64,000 nt of DNA, taken from positions 2,232,001-2,296,000 of the forward strand of contig NZ_CP021431.1 in the NCBI RefSeq assembly GCF_002158905.1. Direction: 5' to 3'. This stretch comes from Yoonia vestfoldensis. GTDB taxonomy: Bacteria > Pseudomonadota > Alphaproteobacteria > Rhodobacterales > Rhodobacteraceae. The translations under genes and the position numbers were made by a program. This document shows positions 33,780 through 42,061 of this stretch, one piece after another. Numbering within the stretch: the stretch's first letter is position 1; every line of letters starts with the position of its first letter. The notes beneath the pieces are model-generated. The model did no database searches, was not told the DNA's origin, and saw only the letters and a program-made list of their open reading frames with translations.

Positions 33780-33796
33780 GGGGGCTGTCTGCCCCC
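33780..33796 (+). terminator. GGGGGC/GCCCCC hairpin after the acyl-CoA dehydrogenase
   Basis: A 6-bp GC stem with TGTCT loop starts 2 bp after the TAG stop. No T tract follows, but this gene-end hairpin style followed by a GAGGATATTTTTGAACAAATG string is common in Rhodobacteraceae. Confidence 0.5.
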
Positions 33797-33820
33797 TCGG
33801 CGCTGCGCGCCTCACCCCCG

Positions 33821-33980
33821 AGGATATTTTTGAACAAATGAAACGGAATATTAACCAATGCATGGCAGGCTGACACGGCGGTACAGGGGGGGACCCCGAT
33901 GACCGCAACAGGTGAAGTTTCTCTGTCCCGCGCAGACGGGACAGGGCGACGCCTGCTCTTCATTTGTTCAAAAATATCCT
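33821..33980. repeat. 22-bp perfect inverted repeat pair (33821-33842 / 33959-33980)
   Basis: AGGATATTTTTGAACAAATG plus AA at the left is repeated exactly in inverted orientation at the right, 116 bp apart, both flanked by C/G runs. They fill most of the 255-bp gap between the acyl-CoA dehydrogenase and the CoA ligase. No gene is supported inside the gap. The arms resemble gene-end repeats scattered through Rhodobacteraceae genomes. Confidence 0.8.
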
Positions 33981-34032
33981 GGGGGTCTGGGGGCAAGGCC
34001 CCCAGCTGCCTGCGCCGCAGGCAGGGGCTGGC

Positions 34033-36033
34033 ATGACCGATCTGTCGCGCCTGCTGCGACCGCGCAGCATTGCTGTCCTTGGCTCTGGCTGGGCCGCCAA
34101 TGTGGTCGAACAATGCCAGCGCATGGGGTTCGATGGCCCGGTCTGGCCTGTGCATCCGACGCGGGACCAGATCGGTGGTCTGCGATGCTACCCCACACTC
34201 GCCGCGCTGCCCATGGCGCCCGATGCCACCTTTATCGGCGTCAACCGGCATGCAACGCTTGACGTGGTCGGCGCATTGGCGGCCATGGGCGCGGGCGGGG
34301 CGATCTGTTTCGCCTCTGGCTGGCGCGAGACCGGCGATGGCGATCTGCAGGATGCGCTGGTGGCGCAGGCGGGGGCGATGCCGATCCTTGGGCCGAATTG
34401 CTATGGCCTCATAAACTACCTCGACGGTGCGCTGCTGTGGCCTGACCAGCATGGCGGGCGGCGGGTGGAACGTGGTGTCGCATTGCTGAGCCAATCCTCC
34501 AACATAATCATCAACCTGACGATGCAGGCGCGCGGCTTGCCTGTCGCCTATGTCGCCTGTCTGGGCAATGCCGCCCAGGTCGGGCTTGCGCAGCTGGCAG
34601 CCGCTTTGCTGGCCGATGACAGGGTCACAGCGCTTGGGCTTTATATCGAAGGGCTGGGCGATGCCTCCGATTTCGCCGCCTTGGCAGAGGCCGCACGGGC
34701 CGCAGGCAAAGGCATCGTTGCGATCAAATCGGGCAAGACGGCGGCGGCGCAATCGGCCGCGGCCTCGCATACCGCGTCGCTGGCGGGGGGGGCTGCGGCC
34801 TCTTCGGCCTATCTGCGCCAGATCGGTGTGGCAGAGGTGAACACACCAGCAGAATTGCTTGAGACGCTCAAGATCCTGCATCTGCATGGGCCGGGCCTGG
34901 GCAAACGGCTCTGTGCTTTGGCCTGTTCGGGGGGCGAGGCGGGGTTGGTCGCGGATCTGGCCGCCCCTTTCGGGCTGGATTTTCCGCCGCCCGCACCGGC
35001 GCAGGCAGACCGGCTGGCTGCCACGCTCGGCCCGCTGGTGACAATCGCCAATCCGATGGATTACCAGACCTTCATCTGGGGCGACGGGCCGCGCACGACC
35101 GAGGTTTTCACCACCATGTTGGCCGGCTATGACGCGGGGCTGTTCATCATCGACCCGCCGCGCCCTGACCGCTGCGATCCGGCCAGTTTTGTCCCCGCGC
35201 TAGAGGCCATCGTCAGCGCCGCGCAGGCCACAGGCAAACCCGCCTTTCCCCTGGCCTCTTTGCCGGAAAATTTCGACGAGGACCGCGCCATCGCCTTGAT
35301 GGATCAGGGCATCGCACCGCTGATGGGGCTGGAAACAGCGCTGGCGGCCTTGCGCGCCGCACAGGTCACGCCCGGCCGCGCAGGGTGGCGTAACTGGTGC
35401 CCCAGCGCGCCGACCAGTGCGCTGGTCTTGCTGGACGAGGCGGCAGCCAAGGCGCTGCTGGCTGCGGCGGGGATTGCCGTGCCACGCGGCGCAACAGCGC
35501 AGAGGCTGCCCGCGCTCATATCCGCTGCCAAAGATCTGACACCGCCCTTGGCGCTGAAAGGGCTGGGATTCGCCCATAAAACCGAGGCCGGGGCCGTGCG
35601 GCTGCATCTTGCCACGCTTGACGGACAGGCCGAGATGCCGGGGGCTGCCGGCTATTTGGCCGAGGAAATGGTGACAGGTGCCATCGCAGAATTGCTGATC
35701 GGCGCGCGCCGCGATCCGGTTTACGGCGCGACGCTGACGCTGGGGTTTGGCGGTGTGACGGCGGAATTGCTGGCCGATACGGTGACGCTGGTCCTGCCGG
35801 TGACCGCGACAGAGATCGCGGATGGCTTGCGCCGGTTGACGCTCTGGCCGCTGCTGGATGGCTATCGCGGCAGGCCGCGCGCCGATCTGGCGGCGGTGAT
35901 CCGCAGCGCGCTGGCCTTGCAGGAGATGCTGACAACCGACAGGATGCTTGAGGAAATTGAAATCAATCCGCTGATCGTCGGCAGCAATTTTGCCGTGGCC
36001 GCGGATGCCGTGATCTGGAAGGACACCCGATGA
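34033..36033 (+). CDS. acetate-CoA ligase (ADP-forming)-like acyl-CoA synthetase
   Basis: 666 residues. The N-terminal CoA-binding domain (LLRPRSIAVLGSGWAANVVEQC) is followed by two succinyl-CoA-synthetase-like flavodoxin domains (GILGPNCYGLINY-type block, SQSSNIIINL, SGKTAAAQSAAASHTASLAG) and an ATP-grasp domain (ALKGLGFAHKTEAGAVRL to EIEINPLIV). The ADP-forming type activates acids to CoA thioesters. Set between an acyl-CoA dehydrogenase and a CaiD-like hydratase, the likely substrate is gamma-butyrobetaine or carnitine. The start at 34033 follows a purine-rich site; 33964 is upstream but lies in repeat sequence. Confidence 0.82.
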   Translation: MTDLSRLLRPRSIAVLGSGWAANVVEQCQRMGFDGPVWPVHPTRDQIGGLRCYPTLAALPMAPDATFIGVNRHATLDVVGALAAMGAGGAICFASGWRETGDGDLQDALVAQAGAMPILGPNCYGLINYLDGALLWPDQHGGRRVERGVALLSQSSNIIINLTMQARGLPVAYVACLGNAAQVGLAQLAAALLADDRVTALGLYIEGLGDASDFAALAEAARAAGKGIVAIKSGKTAAAQSAAASHTASLAGGAAASSAYLRQIGVAEVNTPAELLETLKILHLHGPGLGKRLCALACSGGEAGLVADLAAPFGLDFPPPAPAQADRLAATLGPLVTIANPMDYQTFIWGDGPRTTEVFTTMLAGYDAGLFIIDPPRPDRCDPASFVPALEAIVSAAQATGKPAFPLASLPENFDEDRAIALMDQGIAPLMGLETALAALRAAQVTPGRAGWRNWCPSAPTSALVLLDEAAAKALLAAAGIAVPRGATAQRLPALISAAKDLTPPLALKGLGFAHKTEAGAVRLHLATLDGQAEMPGAAGYLAEEMVTGAIAELLIGARRDPVYGATLTLGFGGVTAELLADTVTLVLPVTATEIADGLRRLTLWPLLDGYRGRPRADLAAVIRSALALQEMLTTDRMLEEIEINPLIVGSNFAVAADAVIWKDTR

Positions 36034-36827
36034 TGCAGATGCGCAGCGATGGCCCGATCCACACCCGCCGCGAGGGGGCCGTGCTGGAAGTCACGCTCGA
36101 CCGGCCCAAGGCCAATGCGATTGATCTGGCCACCAGCCGGATCATGGGCGAGGTGTTCCGCGATTTCCGCGATGACGACAGCCTGCGGGTGGCGATCCTG
36201 CGGGCGGCGGGGGACAAGTTCTTTTGCCCCGGCTGGGATTTGAAAGCCGCGGCAGATGGTGACGCGGTCGATGCCGATTACGGCGTCGGCGGTTTCGGCG
36301 GATTGCAGGAATTGCCGCATCTCAACAAGCCGGTGATCGCCGCCGTCAACGGGATCTGCTGCGGCGGCGGGCTGGAACTGGCGCTTGGCTGCGACCTGAT
36401 CCTCGCCTCTGACAACGCCAGTTTTGCGCTGCCGGAAATCCGGTCTGGCACGGTGGCGGATGCGGCCTCGATCAAATTGCCCAAGCGCATCCCCTATCAT
36501 GTCGCGATGGATCTGTTGCTGACCGGGCGCTGGTTCGATGCGGAAGAGGCGCTGCGCTGGGGGCTTTTGCGCGAAATCACCAGCCCCGCCGATCTGCTGC
36601 CCAAGGCATGGGATCTGGCCCGCCTGCTGGAAAGCGGCCCGCCGCTGGTCTATGCCGCGATCAAGGAAATCGTGCGCGCGGCCGAGGATATGCGGTTTCA
36701 GGATGCGCTGAACCGGGTCACCAAACGGCAATTCGTCTCTGTTGACCGCCTTTATGCCAGCGACGACCAGAAAGAGGGCGCGCGCGCCTTTGCCGAAAAA
36801 CGCGACCCGGTCTGGAAAGGCCGCTAG
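36030..36827 (+). CDS. caiD: carnitinyl-CoA dehydratase-like enoyl-CoA hydratase
   Basis: 265 residues of the crotonase fold. Oxyanion-hole motifs DKFFCPGWDLKAAADGDAVD and GICCGGGLELALGCDLI, the catalytic acidic position in LPEIRSGTVAD, and a C terminus ending KRDPVWKG are typical of CaiD. It interconverts crotonobetainyl-CoA and carnitinyl-CoA, closing the path from gamma-butyrobetaine to carnitine. Last gene of the operon, overlapping the ligase by 4 bp. Confidence 0.87.
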   Translation: MMQMRSDGPIHTRREGAVLEVTLDRPKANAIDLATSRIMGEVFRDFRDDDSLRVAILRAAGDKFFCPGWDLKAAADGDAVDADYGVGGFGGLQELPHLNKPVIAAVNGICCGGGLELALGCDLILASDNASFALPEIRSGTVADAASIKLPKRIPYHVAMDLLLTGRWFDAEEALRWGLLREITSPADLLPKAWDLARLLESGPPLVYAAIKEIVRAAEDMRFQDALNRVTKRQFVSVDRLYASDDQKEGARAFAEKRDPVWKGR

Positions 36828-36830
36828 ACC

Positions 36831-36878
36831 CGCCGCCCGCTGCGCACACCTTTTGATCAGGGCGGTCAGCGGGCGGCG
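36831..36878. terminator. 12-bp-arm inverted repeat between convergent caiD and DUF892 genes
   Basis: CGCCGCCCGCTG at 36831-36842 and CAGCGGGCGGCG at 36867-36878 are perfect complements with a 24-nt loop containing CTTTTG. Located 4 bp after the caiD stop and 42 bp from the convergent DUF892 stop, it is a likely terminator region for one or both genes. Confidence 0.55.
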
Positions 36879-36919
36879 GCACCACAAGGCGACAGCCCTG
36901 CGCCTTGCGGTGTCAAAGC

Positions 36920-37420
36920 TCAGGCCGTTTTGCCCTCTGCCGTGGCGTTTATGATTGCCTTGGCAAGCTTGGTCAGCTTTTCATCGGTGGCGATTTCTTC
37001 TTGCAGGGTTTCGTCCAGCAGGCTTTCGGCCTCGGTCAGGCCCAATTCGTGCGCCCAGCTTTTGAGCGTGCCATAACGGGCGATCTCGTAATGTTCGACG
37101 GCTTGGGCGGCGGCCAGAAGACCGGCATCCAGTGCGGGGCTGTCCTTGAAATCGGTGATGATTTCCTGCGCTTCGGCGATGATGCCTTCGATGGCGTCGC
37201 AGGTCTTGCCGCGTGGCTGTTTGTCAATCGCCTCGAACACGCCTGTCAGACGGTCGTATTGCGCCTGCGATTCCTGTTCATGTTGCTCGAAAGCGGCTTT
37301 CAGATCGGGGCTGTTCGCCGCGCGCGCCATCTTGCGCAGAGCCGTGCAGATCTTGCGTTCAGCATAATAGATATCCTTGAGCGTTTCGTAAAACAACGCC
37401 TCGAGCGTGTTGTTGGCCAT
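36920..37420 (-). CDS. DUF892 family ferritin-like protein (YciE/YciF type)
   Basis: 166 residues, mostly helical. EALFYETLKDIYYAERKICTAL, EQHEQESQAQYDRLTGVFE, EHYEIARYGTLKSWA and LLDETLQEEIATDEKL give the repeated Glu and E-x-x-H metal positions of the di-iron ferritin-like YciF fold, linked to stress response. The start at 37420 has AGGAGAGG upstream; 37477 is a longer alternative without it. Single-gene unit convergent with the carnitine operon. Confidence 0.87.
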   Translation of the reverse strand: MANNTLEALFYETLKDIYYAERKICTALRKMARAANSPDLKAAFEQHEQESQAQYDRLTGVFEAIDKQPRGKTCDAIEGIIAEAQEIITDFKDSPALDAGLLAAAQAVEHYEIARYGTLKSWAHELGLTEAESLLDETLQEEIATDEKLTKLAKAIINATAEGKTA

Positions 37421-37551
37421 TGTGCCTCTCCTTGTGTTGCGCTCGTGATCAACGGGGCGCGGATGGCTTTGTTCCAAAAACCGGCCCCGGGGGCCAGCGG
37501 AACAATGGCCGCGACGCGGCGTTAAGTTTGCTTGACATGGAGGATGATAAA

Positions 37552-37866
37552 ATGATCACGGCCCCCCGTTTGGCGCTGACCCTTGTAAGCGCGACACTGG
37601 CATTGCCCCTTGCCGCGCAAACCCCCGTGACCGCCTGCCAAAGCCAGCAAAGCCTGGAACAGGCGCTGACCAGCCAGGGCGAGATCATGCCCGATGATTG
37701 CCGCGCGGTCAGCCTCGCGCGCTTGTCCAGCGACGGGCAGGATCTGTGCCTGCTGGATCTGTCGCGCGACGACGGCACCCTGATCGGCAGCCTGCGCGAT
37801 GCGGCAGCGCCCGATCAATGGTGGATGCTTTGCGAAGAGCTGATGGCAGGCGCAACCGGGCCGTGA
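37552..37866 (+). CDS. small secreted protein, function unknown
   Basis: 104 residues. A Sec signal peptide (about 1-24, ALTLVSATLALPLAAQ) precedes a mature part with three Cys (TACQSQQ, DDCRAVSL, LCLLDL) and C-terminal WWMLCEEL. No known domain recognised. The start at 37552 has GGAGGA seven bases upstream; ATG 37537 is possible. Its stop overlaps the GTG start of the YetF-like gene, so the two are probably co-expressed. Confidence 0.6.
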   Translation: MITAPRLALTLVSATLALPLAAQTPVTACQSQQSLEQALTSQGEIMPDDCRAVSLARLSSDGQDLCLLDLSRDDGTLIGSLRDAAAPDQWWMLCEELMAGATGP

Positions 37867-38336
37867 CCGCAGGCTTGTTCTTTGACGGCTGGGCCGGTCC
37901 GCTGCGCATCCTTGTGGTGGGCCTGGCCGCCTATATCGGGCTGATCGTTCTGCTGCGGGCGACGGGCAAACGGACGCTGAGCAAGATGAACGCCTTTGAT
38001 CTGATCGTCACGGTGGCCTTGGGGTCGACCCTTGCAACAGTCTTGCTGGATGACGCGCTGCCACTTGCCGACGGGCTGAGCGCGCTGGCGCTCTTGGTGA
38101 TGCTGCAATATCTGATCACCTGGGCCTCGGTGCGGTCGCCAATGATCCGTGGTCTGGTGAAAAGCGAACCAACGCTTTTGGTCCGCGACGGCCACCACCT
38201 GCCGGTCGCGATGCGCCGCGCGCGCGTGACCATGGACGAGGTCGATGCCGCCCTGCGCCAGCAAGGCATCGCAGAGATATCACAGGTGCGGATGGTGGTG
38301 CTGGAAACCGACGGATCGCTGAGCGTAGTCGCCTAA
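37863..38336 (+). CDS. YetF/DUF421-domain membrane protein
   Basis: 157 residues. Three N-terminal membrane helices include LILVLLRATGKRTLSKMNAFDLIVTVALGSTLA-type sequence. The compact cytoplasmic domain has RSPMIRGLVKSEPTLLVRDG and VDAALRQQGIAEISQVRMVVLETDGSLSV, the YetF signature. Function in this family is not settled. GTG start in GTGA overlap with the upstream gene; the frame extends upstream without a better start. Confidence 0.85.
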   Translation: MTAGLFFDGWAGPLRILVVGLAAYIGLIVLLRATGKRTLSKMNAFDLIVTVALGSTLATVLLDDALPLADGLSALALLVMLQYLITWASVRSPMIRGLVKSEPTLLVRDGHHLPVAMRRARVTMDEVDAALRQQGIAEISQVRMVVLETDGSLSVVA

Positions 38337-38348
38337 CGCGGTCAGCAA

Positions 38349-38396
38349 TGGCGATCCCACGAGGACTCGAACCCCGAACCTGCTGATTAGAAGTCA
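38349..38396 (-). pseudogene. 3' half of a split host tRNA-Arg(UCU), island left end
   Basis: Read on the minus strand, it starts in the anticodon loop (TTCTAATCA), continues through the variable loop and the T arm (CGGGG TTCGAGT CCTCG), and ends with the acceptor strand TGGGATC, discriminator G and encoded CCA. The D arm and 5' acceptor are missing here; they lie at 62638-62666. Both halves share the 13-bp repeat at 38384-38396 and 62625-62637. Together they rebuild a complete tRNA. Confidence 0.9.
38384..38396 (-). other. attL-type 13-bp direct repeat (left island boundary)
   Basis: TGATTAGAAGTCA, part of the tRNA-Arg anticodon loop and 3' stem. Identical to 62625-62637; the bases outside differ at once on both sides, so the identity is exactly 13 bp. 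An 11-bp version (GATTAGAAGTC, 38521-38531) recurs in the intact island tRNA. Confidence 0.85.
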
Positions 38397-38487
38397 TGCC
38401 AAGATGACTGCAAGTTCAAGTCGGTAGGGTCGTCGTTTTCCAACTTTGATCGCTATTTGATTGCTCGACAATGAGGCAACCGCAGGG

Positions 38488-38561
38488 CGCTCCCTGAAGG
38501 ACTCGAACCCTCAACCTGTCGATTAGAAGTCGACTGCTCTATCCAGTTGAGCTAAGGGAGC
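38488..38561 (-). tRNA. tRNA-Arg, anticodon TCT (UCU), island-borne
   Basis: A 74-nt cloverleaf on the minus strand: acceptor GCTCCCT/AGGGAGC, D arm GCTC...GAGC, anticodon stem GTCGA-CTTCTAA-TCGAC with anticodon TCT at positions 34-36, T arm TTGAGGGTTCGAGTCCTTCA. No CCA is encoded (CCC follows the discriminator G), unlike the split host gene. It lies 91 bp inside the left island boundary and probably supplies AGA/AGG decoding lost when the host tRNA was split. Confidence 0.93.
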
Positions 38562-38659
38562 ATCCCTTCGCATCGTTTAAACGGTCATGCCGGTTTGGGC
38601 AAGCAGGTGATGGCCTTGATTCCCTTGCCAACTTGGGCGCGAGGTGAGAAGGTTCGCCT

Positions 38660-38992
38660 ATGAGGAACAAGAACGTACCAAGCAACAACCCTGAGTATAG
38701 AAAGCGTATGCGGGTCCAGAAGGAGCTTACCGAGCTCCTTCACGCCGAAGGTCACGGCACCCTTTTTCCGAGCGCCTCTGTGATGCCGGAAAAATCGCGG
38801 GCGAAGTACGCGATAAAGCGAGAGAGACTGATCCGCGACGGGATCAAATACGGCTTCTGGGTTCCGCAGGCACTTATCGACGAAGTGAACCCGCCGCCCG
38901 AAGAGAACCCTAGGGTGCCAGACGAGGACGACGACGGTAAAGCGCCTTCTGGGAAAGACGACGACGATGGGTCGGACGAAATCCCGATCTAA
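38660..38992 (+). CDS. small hypothetical protein with acidic tail
   Basis: 110 residues. The basic N-terminal half (NPEYRKRMRVQKELTELLHAEG, KYAIKRERLIRDGIKYGFW) is followed by a strongly acidic C terminus (PDEDDDGKAP, GKDDDDGSDE). No family recognised; soluble. GAGGTGAGAAGG upstream gives a plausible ribosome-binding site. Its codon use is mixed and the location, next to the island tRNA, marks it as an outer-element gene. The 217 bp after it (38993-39209) are GC-rich and hold no supported gene. Confidence 0.5.
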   Translation: MRNKNVPSNNPEYRKRMRVQKELTELLHAEGHGTLFPSASVMPEKSRAKYAIKRERLIRDGIKYGFWVPQALIDEVNPPPEENPRVPDEDDDGKAPSGKDDDDGSDEIPI

Positions 38993-39209
38993 CCTGCGCT
39001 GTCGTCGCGCTCGTCGTCGATGCTCCTGCCGTTGCCCGACGAAACGCACGAGACGCGGGCAAACACCCCCGAAAAATCGCCCGCTGATGGGCGTCTCGAT
39101 ATTTTGGGCATCGTTGCGCCTGCCAGCGCGCGATGCGCCTTAGACGCGCGCTGCTGGGCGCACAGCGAACGGGGTCGCAATTGCACGCCGTCAGCGTCAT
39201 AGTACTGCA

Positions 39210-39692
39210 ATGGACAACCTCGATAGCAAATCAGTTGCTGAGTTGCTCGCGCTTCACACCGCGGCTCTGGAGGAACTACGTCAGCGGGATATTCTGCGGT
39301 CCGCGAACAATCCGACTGGCGATCTTGCCGAATACTATTTCTGTAGGGCTTTCGGATGGACGCAAGAAAACAATTCGAAGAAGGCCTATGACGCAATCGG
39401 TGAAAACGGGATGCGTTACCAGATCAAAGGACGGCGTGTTCATCGCCGGAATAGGTCACGTCAGTTGTCAGCGATCCGAGACTTTCAAGGGTTCGATTTT
39501 TTAGCCGCAGTGCTATTTGACGATGACTACCGCATCATGCGCGCAGCCTTGATACCCGCTACCGTGGCGAGCGAGAACTCGACTTATATCGAGCATACGA
39601 ACAGCCACAAATTTCTGTTACGCGACGCAATCTGGAAATTTCCAGACGTCGAAGACGCAACCGAACGCCTTCGCGAGGTTGAAGGCCAATGA
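39210..39692 (+). CDS. PD-(D/E)xK-like nuclease-fold protein (DUF6998-like)
   Basis: 160 residues. N-terminal helix MDNLDSKSVAELLALHTAALEEL; then NNPTGDLAEYYFCRAFGW (Glu of the nuclease fold), SKKAYDAIGENGMRYQIKGRR (Asp plus Q-x-K core) and QLSAIRDFQGFDFLAAVLFDD. This matches the layout of restriction-endonuclease-like folds and small island proteins of the DUF6998 type. Catalytic activity is inferred only from E/D/QxK placement. A YaaC-like gene starts 18 bp downstream, so the pair may act together. Confidence 0.6.
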   Translation: MDNLDSKSVAELLALHTAALEELRQRDILRSANNPTGDLAEYYFCRAFGWTQENNSKKAYDAIGENGMRYQIKGRRVHRRNRSRQLSAIRDFQGFDFLAAVLFDDDYRIMRAALIPATVASENSTYIEHTNSHKFLLRDAIWKFPDVEDATERLREVEGQ

Positions 39693-39710
39693 GTCAGTTG
39701 GGAGCGCACC

Positions 39711-40839
39711 ATGAGATGGGTTGATCCGAGGGATGGCGAAGTAATCAACATTCGACAGCGGCCCGCTGCGTTCTCTTTCTTTCCGACCTTCCAAGGCGCT
39801 ACGCGTGAAGGCATCCATTCAACCTTGTTCTCAACGGAACCTTGGAACATCATTCAGCATAGTCTGGAGAAACTTGGCGACGACAATGCACGCCGACAGG
39901 CAATTGCTTTTCTCGTGCAGAGCCGAGACTTCTACACGGCTGCCCAAAACTCAGATGTCAGTGCTGCAAAGCCGCTGCTTCTCTACTATTCTTTTTTGAA
40001 TCTTGCTAAGTCTCTTGTCGTAAAGCGTCGTGGTGCGGCTTTAGGGGTCGTTCGGCACGGATTGTCGGAACAATTGCCGGTCACGGCTGGGGCAATCCAT
40101 GGGCATGTTTCAATCGACATTCTCCAAAACCCCAATGCCAGCGCCTTCGTCATGTTTGCAAACGCACTTGGTGCCGCACTTCCAACCCCGACCGCACCGA
40201 GCACTCACTTTCGGATGAGATCGCAGGACTTTCTGAGCCAAGTCTTGATTGGGCATCGGATCTACTGCCAAGCCGACGGGATCAAGGAGCGGTTCATCAG
40301 TTTAGACCGTATCGAATATATGCAAGATGCTGCGACCCATGATACATGGGTGCGCGTTCGCAGATGATTTTACTCGTCTTGGATATGGGCTAACCGACCT
40401 TTCAAAGAACCTTGGAGCAGGCGGGACGTGGCGAAACGTCAACTGTTCCGAGGCTATCGACGGCAGGCGCATCATTGAGGCGGAAACCATTGCCACAACT
40501 CACTATGGGCATCGACCATCACAAGTATTATCTCAACTTAGTACAGATGTAAGGCCCAGGCTCTGGCGAAGCGTGACTGCCTACCCGCCGTATCGTAAAT
40601 ACTACATCTTTTTACGGACCTCGGCGCAGACTATGCTGAACCAACTCTTAACGATTTATCTTGCCACGTTCTATTTTGGATCAATTACTCGATATAAGCC
40701 GGAGCAGTTCGATTTAATCCTTAAGAGTGCAATCGGGCCGTTTGTATTAGAATTCTTCTCAAACCAACCGTCGCAGTTTCTTTACTTGATGGCATCCGAG
40801 TTCATGGAACAGGAAGTGGCGAGGGCTGCTATCACTTGA
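39711..40839 (+). pseudogene. YaaC-like protein, frameshifted near 40360
   Basis: Two overlapping frames make one protein. The first (39711-40367) has EPWNIIQHSLEKLGDDNARR, SAAKPLLLYYSFLNLAKSLV and ends ...THDTWVRVRR. The second continues from about 40362 with DDFTRLGYGLTDLSKNL through MLNQLLTIYLATFYFGSITRY to 40839. Together about 375 residues, near the size of YaaC proteins. A one-base change around 40355-40366 (CGTTCGCAGATGATTTT) joins them. It could be a true pseudogene, a sequencing error or a programmed shift. Function of the family is unknown; AT-richer than the host genes. Confidence 0.6.
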
Positions 40840-40883
40840 GGCAGCATCTCGCCTAACGTTCCTTTTGCTCCGATCTCGCATCT

Positions 40884-41990
40884 TTATTTGCAAGCAGCCA
40901 CGAGCGCGGCGGCGCGGTTCGTGTCCGCGTCGTGCGCCGGGATGCGCTTCACGCCTTTGGGCATCAGCAGGTAGTATTTGCCATCGTCGGCCAACACCTG
41001 TTGCACGGGGCCTTCGCCGTTCGGCCCGGTGAAGACGTACTCGTGACGCCCGACCATCCGTTCCAGGCGCTTCAACTGTGCGATGGACCACGACGACAGC
41101 GCAATCTCGCGATAGTCGGTCGTCTTCGTCATGCCGAACCAGACCTTGCCGACTTCGAGGTCCACTTGGTCCCAGCGCATCGCTAACGCCTCGCTCGGGC
41201 GCATCCCGGTCAACAGCATGACCTTGAGCGCGCTCTTTGGGATCACGGACAGCTTGTCCACCTCGCGCCACCAGATGCGAATGTCCGAGATGCGCTGGAC
41301 GGGGTTCGTCGGGCGCAGCGCCTGCCAGCCTTTCGGGAGGCCTCGACCATTGCCCGCCATGTCGATGATCAGCGGGTGCTCCGACACCTGCACCTCTTCC
41401 TTGGCGACCGCATAGTTGAACAGCACCTTGACCGACGTGAAGAACAACTGGGCCGTGCGCCGTCCGCGCGTGCGGCTCAGGTTCCGCCACGTCTGATAGC
41501 AAAGCTCAGGTGTGATGCTCTGGATGGGGCGCTCCCACCATCCGTTCGGCCAGTCCTCGGTTGCGGCGGGCGGGCCGTCCTTGAGATACTTCTCGGCCCC
41601 CCCGAGTAGGCGACGCTGCTCCGCGATATGCTTCTTCGCACGGTTAGCCTTCTCCGGCCCTTGATCCTCGATCAGGCGGGCAAGGTGGTATTCCTCATAC
41701 ATCCCCCAGACGTGCCCGACTGTGACCTTGTCAGCGTCCTTCTTGCCACGCCCGCGAAGTGCGAGGTCAGCCTTTTCGTCCGACATGCGGATACCACGCA
41801 TGATCCGGGCGTAGGCGGTGTCTCCTGCATCGTCGAAGTACTTCGACCGAGGATCGACGCCGCGTCGTATCTCGGGCAGCAGAATGTCTCGTGCGACAGC
41901 CCGCGCCTCATTGGCCTTGGTAACATCGGCGCGCCCGATTTTCACGCGCATGAACCGCCCGTCGTTCTCGGCGGCGGCATAGTAGGTCTT
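40884..41990 (-). pseudogene. tyrosine integrase, codons 41 onward (split and 3'-truncated)
   Basis: 368 codons on the minus strand, starting TYYAAAENDGRFMRVKIG at the break point. Catalytic Arg I (LLTGMRPSEALAMRW) and the beta-strand Lys (MTKTTDYREIALSS) are present. The HxxR box should follow LMPKGVKRIPAHDA, but the sequence then diverges (DTNRAA) and stops within 14 residues, with no second Arg and no Tyr nucleophile. The first 40 codons are at 62353-62472. Read alone, the frame would begin at ATG 41951. The enzyme is therefore doubly broken. Confidence 0.85.
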
Positions 41991-42061
41991 ACCGAGAAAC
42001 CCAGAACCACGTGGCCCGCGTCATGGCCGTCGTGGCCCGATTGGAAGGATCAAATTCATGA
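41991..42061 (+). pseudogene. virB1: 3' end of the split virB1-like lytic transglycosylase
   Basis: After joining to 62352, the frame reads IPPYRETQNHVARVMAVVAR to TGA at 42059-42061, the usual C-terminal end of SLT-type VirB1 proteins (ETxxYVxxV). The TGA overlaps the virB2 start (ATGATG), the normal virB1-virB2 coupling. Without the other part it cannot be expressed on its own. Confidence 0.85.

Noticed and set aside
32827..34887. 686-codon minus-strand frame over acyl-CoA dehydrogenase and ligase
   Set aside because: Crosses a repeat-filled intergenic region and two genes with clear family motifs; shadow frame.
38993..39209. Possible integron attC site between small island genes
   Set aside because: Some CTAAC-like and inverted GC-rich segments, but no convincing paired R/L boxes and no integron integrase; cassettes not supported.
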